The position numbers and the translations under genes were made by a program. From Aotearoamyces nothofagi (lineage: Eukaryota > Ascomycota > Leotiomycetes > Leotiales > Tympanidaceae), in NCBI GenBank assembly GCA_015345905.1, contig JADDTR010000014.1:186001-250000 (forward strand): a stretch of DNA of 64,000 nt, given 5' to 3'. The notes beneath the pieces are model-generated. The model had not been told where the DNA came from, searched no databases, and worked only from the letters and a program-made list of their open reading frames with translations. Every line of letters starts with the position of its first letter. The stretch's first letter is position 1. Below, piece after piece: positions 57,819 to 64,000 of the stretch.

Positions 57819-58415
57819 ATGCATTTCCTTAAGAATGTCGCAGTAGGTACCATGACTATGGCTCTTGGTGCTATGGCACAAGAATTTAGCGTGTTGGTCA
57901 ACACCACAAAATCTGGTCTCAACGTCAATAATATTGGAGAGACGTTCCTTGTCTCCTATGCAAATAGTAAGTCTCCTTCCACACACCTAGTTTAGAACTC
58001 CACTAACAAGAAACCAGGCTCCATATGGATCGGTGGTATCAAATCTGCGATCTACTCTGAGCCCTTCCTACCGCAAGGCGATACCGGATTCACATTCACC
58101 TCATGGCACGGAGTCCCTACGGGATGGCAAGATCTGTATATCTTCCCAAATGAAACGCAGCAGGTTGGCTTCACTATCCCGCATGGAGCCAGTGTCCCTC
58201 CTGGTGCCGTTACCACAGGATTTTCATTTGATGCTGATGGCTATTTCTCGTATAACGGAGAAAATAAATTTGTTGGTGTCCAGGTTGACTCAGAGGAGGA
58301 GAGTCTAAACACGTATAGGATATATTGGGCGGGTGATGGATTGCCGGCGGACGTCAATACGACGGGCCTATTGTACTTGTATAAGTCACCCGATGGAGTC
58401 ACCACAATCGGATAA
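57819..58415 (+). CDS. Secreted beta-rich protein of unknown function
   Basis: Two exons, 57819-57966 and 58018-58415, encode 181 aa; the junction gives VSYANSSIWIGGI. N-terminus is a signal peptide (MHFLKNVAVGTMTMALGAMA with cleavage before QEF). The mature part is about 160 residues, without cysteine, rich in Gly, Ser, Thr and aromatic residues in alternating patterns (FTFTSWHGVPTGW, FSFDADGYFSYNG), suggesting a beta-sandwich. One N-glycosylation site early on (NTT). The residues of glycosidases or lectins I know are not visible. It resembles small secreted fungal proteins often listed as hypothetical. Function unknown; a host-interaction or cell-wall role is only a guess. The start is the first ATG; there is no other ATG upstream in frame. 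Confidence 0.7.
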
Positions 58416-58627
58416 AATGATTTTCCGTTGAGAAGCAGGCGATTGGAACTTCTATAGGCGCCGATTAGGAAGCAAGTCTCCCTTTATTCTGTTGAGTAGC
58501 ATAGGATAGCGTCTCAATCATTCTAATGTGGAATTTTTTTCACATCAACAATGCTCTTTGAGATGTGCTCCGCCTAAAATCGCCATCAATTGTAGATAAA
58601 TATCAGGGATAGAAAACACGTGATAGT
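58416..58627. other. Convergent 3' space
   Basis: 212 bp between the stop codons of the secreted-protein gene and ten1. Poly-T at 58533-58540. Nothing else seen. Confidence 0.4.
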
Positions 58628-59177
58628 CTAAGTATTTATCTGCTCAGAAAGTGCTTTTTCGTAATCCTCGAGCTTGATAGAACCTGCCGACCAAAGGACA
58701 ATTGCCTGGACGTAGATATTGTTTTTGTTCTGGTCAGTAGTACTCGTGGTCTTTTCCGGGGGCGGAGAGGTAATGTAGCCCATAACATTAACCCATTCTC
58801 CTATACGAGTATCTGCTGAACTGAGGGTCTCCAGTAGGAGGTTAACGTCTGCCAGCGCTGTCTTCCTGCTTCCTCGAGGGTAATTATGCTCGAGGGTCAG
58901 AACTCCTGTATTTGTATTGTATCCGTTTACACTATAGCCAAAGCCTAGGTCAGCCTGGAATTTTAACACACCTATAGAAGGGATAAAGAACTTTACACAT
59001 ATAGTAATTTGGCCGAGAAGAATATGAAGTGAGGGGAGTAATAATGCTTAAATCAAAAGAATAAGAGAGAAAATATGAGACTTACCAACCAAGAAAACGT
59101 ACTTTCTCACCTATCGCCTGCTTATGGATCTCAGAGAGAGCAATGAGACGTGTAGGTATCGGACCTTGAAATGCCAT
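58628..59177 (-). CDS. ten1: Ten1, CST telomere-capping complex subunit
   Basis: Two exons, 59177-59086 and 58931-58628, encode 131 aa. Ten1 is the small OB-fold partner of Stn1; with Cdc13/CTC1-like proteins it caps telomeres and recruits polymerase alpha. The protein is a single OB-fold: PTRLIALSEIHKQAIGEKVRFLGC, then NTGVLTLEHNYPRGS, ALADVNLLLETLSSADTRIGEWVNVMGY and YVQAIVLWSAGSIKLEDYEK, the blocks I know from fungal Ten1. The splice choice TG|GTAAGT to TATAG|TGTAAACGG gives the continuous FLGCVNGYN strand. An alternative pair (donor 59089, acceptor near 58972) is also in frame and would add an extra loop. The start ATG is fixed by the conserved N-terminus. Divergent from Snf7. Confidence 0.87.
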
Positions 59178-59586
59178 TGTAGAAAGTCAATGTTGTTGCG
59201 ATTTTGGGGAGCCGAAAAGAGACAATCTACACGTGACTGCTCCGTGGAGGCGCTAATGGTGGGTTAGCGCGTCATCGTCACCGGAGGCATGCCTCATGGC
59301 CATTTCATGAAGGCGATAATCAATAAACCTTGAATGACTACCACGACTTCGCAAATCAACTTAGCTACAACGACTCTCAATCGGGACACTTTCTATACGT
59401 TACCCTGAAACTTGTGCAACGGGAACCGGCCCACCTTTGATAGTCGGACTACTCCCGCTCCACTGCTTTCGCCCCAATCTTCCTTCGCTGTACAAGCACC
59501 CAATCCGCACACCTCATATCTGGGGTCTAGCGGGACATACATATAACGCATCAGAACTCGTTTACTTCGAATTCATCATCTACAAG
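59178..59586. promoter_or_regulatory. Bidirectional promoter of ten1 and snf7 genes
   Basis: 409 bp between divergent ATGs. CACGTGAC at 59232 resembles an E-box half. No TATA box is clear. The long in-frame upstream ORF of Snf7 from 59437 is not needed, since the family starts with MSGVWGWFG. Confidence 0.55.
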
Positions 59587-60478
59587 ATGTCTGGTGTGTG
59601 GGGTTGGTTTGGGGGGCAGAGCGCTCAGAGCAAGAAGGATACACCGAAGAAGGCCATCCTTGGGCTACGTTCCCAGCTCGAGATGTTGCAGAAAAGAGAA
59701 AAGCATTTACAGACTCAGATGGACGAGCAAGATGCTATAGCCAGGAAGAATGTTAGCACGAATAAAAATGGTCAGTATGGCATGCGCATCACGAACTCTT
59801 ATCTCCCCACAAACATTTTTCTCGTAGTAGAAGAAGACGAGTTGACGCTGACTTAAATCTATTTAAACAGCTGCAAGAGCCGCCCTGAAACGCAAGAAGC
59901 AACATGAACATACCCTGGACCAAACCCTCGCACAAATTTCGACACTTGAACAACAGATATACTCGATAGAAGCAGCAAATATCAACAGAGAAACCCTCGC
60001 AGCAATGGAGAAGGCTGGACAAGCCATGAAACAGATCCATGGAAAGCTCAATATTGATGTTGTGGACCAAACAATGTACGTTGGAACATTACATTGTTCG
60101 TTTGTAGGGTTTTGTGCTGCGATGCTGATTGTATGTATAGGGAGGATCTCAGAGAGCAACATGCCCTCGGTGAAGAGATTGCCAATGCTATTACAAATGC
60201 GCCTCTAGGCGAAACTATAGATGAGAGCGAGCTTGACGACGAGCTCGCTGAGTTGGAGCAAGAGCAGCTCGACAACAAGATGTTGAAGACAGGTACTGTA
60301 CCAGTATCGGATGAAATCCATAGATTATCTGCAGCTGTGAACGGCGAACGTAAGTCTTCTTTCACAAGTCCGCTCTGCCACTTACTAATCATCTACAGTC
60401 AAAAGCAAAGCTGTCCCACAGGAAGAAGAAGACGAAGAGGAAGAGCTCCGAAAGCTCCAGGCCGAAATGGCGATGTAG
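59587..60478 (+). CDS. snf7: Snf7/Vps32, ESCRT-III subunit
   Basis: Four exons, 59587-59770, 59871-60075, 60141-60349 and 60399-60478, encode 225 aa. Snf7 is the main filament-forming ESCRT-III protein at endosomes and multivesicular bodies; it acts after ESCRT-II and Vps20 and is disassembled by Vps4. Seen: basic helix 1 (GLRSQLEMLQKREKHLQTQ), AARAALKRKKQHE, coiled-coil with TLAQISTLEQQIYSIEAAN, AAMEKAGQAMKQIHGKLNID, acidic helix 4-5 ESELDDELAELEQEQLD, and the C-terminal MIM1-like ELRKLQAEMAM for Vps4 binding. The start is fixed by the typical MSGVWGWFGG. In filamentous fungi Snf7 also takes part in the pH-sensing Pal/Rim pathway. No frame defects; complete. Confidence 0.96.
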
Positions 60479-61990
60479 GCCTCACAATCAATTGCTCGCC
60501 AGAACACATCAGCGTCTCATTTGTTTTCATGCCCAAATGTTGGATTTTGCATTATGCTGGGTGGTTGCTTCCGAGGGATACAGGTCTGCAGTTTGGGAGT
60601 AGGAATGCTGTGAAGATTTCTTCGTTGAGTTCGTTCTCCGGCGTTTCAAGATCACATAGGTTGTGCACCGTTTCGAATACCATAGCCGTCTAAGAGTTGA
60701 GTTGTCTAGACTAATGCATTCGACCATATTACGGAATCAGGACTTGCATGTGATGCAGGGTATATGTCACGTGGATAAGCCAATCCCCGAACGTCGCATC
60801 TGATGAGTCTCGGGTGGCGGGTGCTTCGGCTGCAACCACTGCATGCGACCAATGCGTTGGCAGATAGTAGATCACACTTCACCAAACAGAACCTCAATGA
60901 CGCACACAAGCTTCGGATGGAAAGACGTATCACTGATGATAATAATCCCTAGCATTCTGGTTATTTTCTATTGAGTGTACACTGCCATAACTTATCAATG
61001 ATTAACAGTAAGTGAGGCAAACCATGATAAGGTACCAATGCGGTTTATAGATCCCAAGGCGCAGGGCGTCTCGTTCTTATTATGGATGTGCGGATAGAAA
61101 TGAATACCTGACAACAAATCCCGGCTGCCGTCAGTCTCCGGCGACACTGATCAACGGATTGCCACTCATGGACAACCCACGTATTCTCCTATCTATACAG
61201 CATCTAGCTGTTCCTTGTATGCCAATGAAAGATGAGGCAACGAGGCGACCACGTCGCAATGCACCCTTTGCAGCGGGACGCGGGTAGACAAGGAAGATGT
61301 CGATGCCATCGAGGCATGCCTCGGAGCCAGTGAGAACGATACCCATCAACACCCAGCCAACGACCATCTAGCACGATGTAGTCTGCGCCGTCGATGCAGC
61401 ATATTTTCCAATGAAAATAACAACCATCTCCTTTAGTATGCAGCGATTGTAACTCCTTTGGAGATGACCTGCAGGTCGCCGGCGTCGGGCAGCAGTGATC
61501 TGTTGTGGCATGCTCGACATCAGATCGAGCGACGAGTCCTACAACTACAACGTGGCGCCAATGGCCTCATCCGGCCCAATTGACGTGGAGCGCAGCAGTG
61601 ATCATTCAGGCGATAGCCTCTAAAGGTGGGATGCTCCAAAATATCCTTACATTTGGCGTCTTTTCAGGTTCTTCCTTCTTCTTTTTCATGCCCATCCTGT
61701 GCTGCCAGACTCGAAAATGTCTTCCCATTGCATAGTCCAGTGTCTTACCAATTTCCCAGCTGGACAAGTACCGGCTCTCTAAGACGTAGTCTGTTGCTTC
61801 TAGTTGCAGTGACAGCCTGTCGTGTACTCAGCACCTAATATCGTCACCTCACGCCCAACACTTCCCTGTCTCGGGCCAAATGCATTAACGAGCCCAGCGT
61901 TGCGGTCATCGAGACAAAGGATACAGATATTGATAATAGAACCTTTGGACGTTGTGCTAGCAGCAAGGTGCAAAGACTGAAGACTCCAGT
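60479..61990. other. Intergenic region, promoter of the Glu-rich protein gene
   Basis: 1.5 kb without a recognisable gene. The last 190 bases are open in one plus frame different from the downstream ATG; whether they hold an upstream exon is not resolved. No repeats of note. Confidence 0.4.
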
Positions 61991-64000
61991 ATGGAAATCT
62001 CATATTGTCCGTATCGGACCAAGATTGATTGGTCAACTATAGCGCAGACACACGTATCGCAACCCATCACCTACAGAGGTGACACGAGATATTTGGCACC
62101 TTTAGACGAGAGCAAGGAGACAGGTGAAGAGCCTGTCGAAGCTCCAACTGAGGAAACCACAACTACTAACGACGGTAAGTGGCCCGCGGTCCTATCAAAT
62201 AGCTCTACTAACCCTATCAGGTGACGCCGTCGTTGACACCACAAAGGAGGACAGCGCAAAGACTAGTGAAGGTGGTGTAGAAGATAAAGGTGCGGAGGGT
62301 GACGCGCCAGCTGGACTAGAAGCTGAAGCTAGACCACCTGACGACGCTGCCCCTGAAGGGGACAGGCCAGGGGAGACACCAGAGGCTGAAGAAGCAGCCG
62401 CCCATCCACCGTATTCCGCAGAAACAACTCAAGAAACCACCAATACTGGCGCTGCCGACAACCCCAAGGCAACAGGTGTTCCAGCGGCGACCGAAGAATC
62501 ACCCCCCGCAGAAGGTCCACCAGTCAGTGACCCTAAGCCCGTCACTGTAGATGACACCTCAGCACCAACCAAAGAGGTCACATTCGCCGACCCAGAACCT
62601 CCATTAGCATCAGCGAACTCCAAGTCATCAAATCATAGCAAGAAGAAGGGTGGCAAGGGTTCGAAGGGTAAGAAACACAGATTAAAAGACAAGCCGTCAA
62701 AACAACGCAAGATCATGACGGCAACGGACGGAAAGATAAACCCCCCCGTTGAGCCCCAACCTGCCACTGTGGAAGACGCGCCCGAGGAGACATTCGCAGG
62801 AGAGACATCTGCTGAGAAGGATCCCGCGGATGAAGCTGGTACTGAAACTGTACTAGAAGAAGATAAGGAAGAAACTGCCATTGAAAAATTTGAAGAGGAG
62901 CCAGCTCAGGAAGAAACTCCTGTTGAGACCCACGCCGAGTCGGACGCTGCAACTCAAGAAGTAGCCCCAGAACCGACTACAGAGGACTTAAAGGAGGTTG
63001 AAGCTCCTGCTGACGAAAACCCTGCCGGCGGAGCTGCTCCAGAAGTAGTTGATGAGGAAACGAAAGAGGAAGCTGCACCAGAAACCAAAGAGGAAGTACC
63101 TAAAGAAGATACTCCAGCTGAGGAAGGGAGTGAAGAAGAAACAACAAAACCAAAGATAGCCGAGGAGACTAAGACCGAGGAGACACCGAATACAGAAGAG
63201 GAAGAAAAGAAGACCGAGGAGCCTACGGAAGCTGCTACTAATCCTCCTGCCGAAACTGCTACTGAGGAAACTTCTGCTGAACCTACTGCTGCTGAAGACA
63301 CAGCCTCTGAAGTACAAAATAAGGAAGAAACACTAGCCGAAAAGGAAAAGCTATTGGAAGAGGCTACCGTTGAGGAAAATAAGTCTGCCGAAGAAGCAAA
63401 ACCAGCCGAAGAAGCCCCAGCCGCTGAAGTGGAAAATCCAACTGTAGAAGCGCCTACTACAGAAGAGTCTACTACCGGGGAAGAGAAACCTCTTGAAGCA
63501 ACTCAAACTGCTGAAGACGCCACCCAAACTACTGAAGAAGCAAATCCTGCTGAAGAATCTACTACTGGAGCAGATAAACCTCCTGAAGAAGCGCCTGCTA
63601 CTGAAGACGCTTCAGCTGCCGAGGAAGTGAAACCAGCTGAAGAAACCCCAACAGCTGAAGAGAAAAAACTAGCTGAAGAAGAACTTGCTACTGAAGTAAC
63701 TCCGGCTACTGAAGAAGAGAAGCCACCGGAGGAAGTAAAGCCTGCTGAAGAAGTATCTACTAGTGAAGAGACTTCGACTACCGAAGGAACATCTGCTGCT
63801 GAAGAGGCTTCGACTATTGCCACTGAAGAAACCTCAACTGCCGAGGAAGAAAAGCCAGCAGAAGATACAATTGCTGCAGAGGAGGAAGAGCCAGCTGAAG
63901 TAAAGCTAGCTGAGGAAGAGAAGCCCACTGAAGAAGCACCTGCATCCGAGGAGACTCCGGCTGCTGAAGAAGAAAAGCCAGTTGAACAGGCTTCTATAGA
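61991..64000 (+). CDS. Very Glu/Thr/Ala/Pro-rich repetitive protein (3' end beyond window)
   Basis: Two exons are supported: 61991-62174 and 62221 to the window edge, at least 654 aa and still open. N-terminus (EISYCPYRTKIDWSTIAQTH, RGDTRYLAPLDE) is unique sequence without a signal peptide. After the splice (GTAAGTGG to CTATCAG) the chain becomes acidic. A basic block at about residues 205-235 (SKKKGGKGSKGKKHRLKDK) is the only strong positive region. From about residue 300 on it consists of varying 8-12-residue units of the type E-E-(K)-P-A-E-E-(A/T)-P-A-T, such as KPAEEAPAAEV and TTEESTTGEEKP. Such chains are disordered; mucin-like or scaffold roles are known for other proteins of this type, but no family is recognised. 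Possible upstream exons cannot be excluded. The reverse-strand Ser/Ala-rich ORFs are its shadows. Confidence 0.75.

Noticed and set aside
62954-63928. Ser/Ala/Val-rich minus-strand ORFs
   Set aside because: Exact reverse complements of the Glu/Thr/Pro/Ala-rich protein repeats.
1-64000. tRNA and rRNA genes, LTR elements
   Set aside because: No tRNA box B/cloverleaf pattern, no rRNA sequence and no terminal-repeat-bounded element was recognised by reading; a dedicated scan was not possible.

Overview
The window is nuclear DNA of a filamentous ascomycete (Pezizomycotina). The evidence is short introns (about 45-70 bp) with GT..AG borders, fungus-specific families (TmpA-like membrane protein, Klf1-like C2H2/fungal_trans regulator, fungal-type PKA regulatory subunit, SPF27), and long gene-free stretches full of microsatellites. 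The genus cannot be fixed from sequence alone. I recognise no tRNA, rRNA, CRISPR array or intact transposon.

Left part (1-12.2 kb): an acyl-CoA synthetase of the 4-coumarate-CoA ligase type runs off the left edge and diverges from a TmpA-like transmembrane flavin/NAD(P)-type protein. Next are a POT/PTR2 peptide transporter, the mitochondrial translation GTPase Guf1, and the spindle checkpoint protein Mad2, which shares a 201-bp divergent promoter with guf1.

Middle-left (12-25 kb): a tiny secreted protein behind a long GC-rich upstream region, an IFRD-family protein, a tail-anchored FHA protein, a small two-helix membrane protein, an Iah1-type SGNH esterase whose catalytic motif is split by an intron of 51 bases, and a GC-rich intronless PhyH-type dioxygenase. 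From 25.1 to 30.5 kb I find no gene.

Middle-right (30.5-50.3 kb): a C2H2/fungal_trans regulator, a small heat-shock protein (Hsp20), a neutral ceramidase divergent from the splicing factor SPF27, the PKA regulatory subunit, and a CBM48 (Crp1/Mdg1-like) protein with a long repetitive acidic tail. The spaces between them hold tandem repeats, including a 271-bp tandem duplication.

Right part (50.3-64 kb): a repeat-rich desert with a 44-bp minisatellite and a purine tract, then a small basic/acidic-tailed protein, a secreted beta-rich unknown, the telomere CST subunit Ten1 divergent from the ESCRT-III subunit Snf7/Vps32, and a very Glu/Thr/Pro/Ala-rich repetitive protein running off the right edge.

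Most recognisable genes are housekeeping (translation, mitosis, splicing, telomere, endosome, cAMP signalling). There is no operon-like or biosynthetic cluster logic; the ordering is mostly divergent or convergent pairs. The least explained items are the small secreted proteins, the two low-complexity proteins, the esterase intron, and the tandem repeats in the gene-free stretches.
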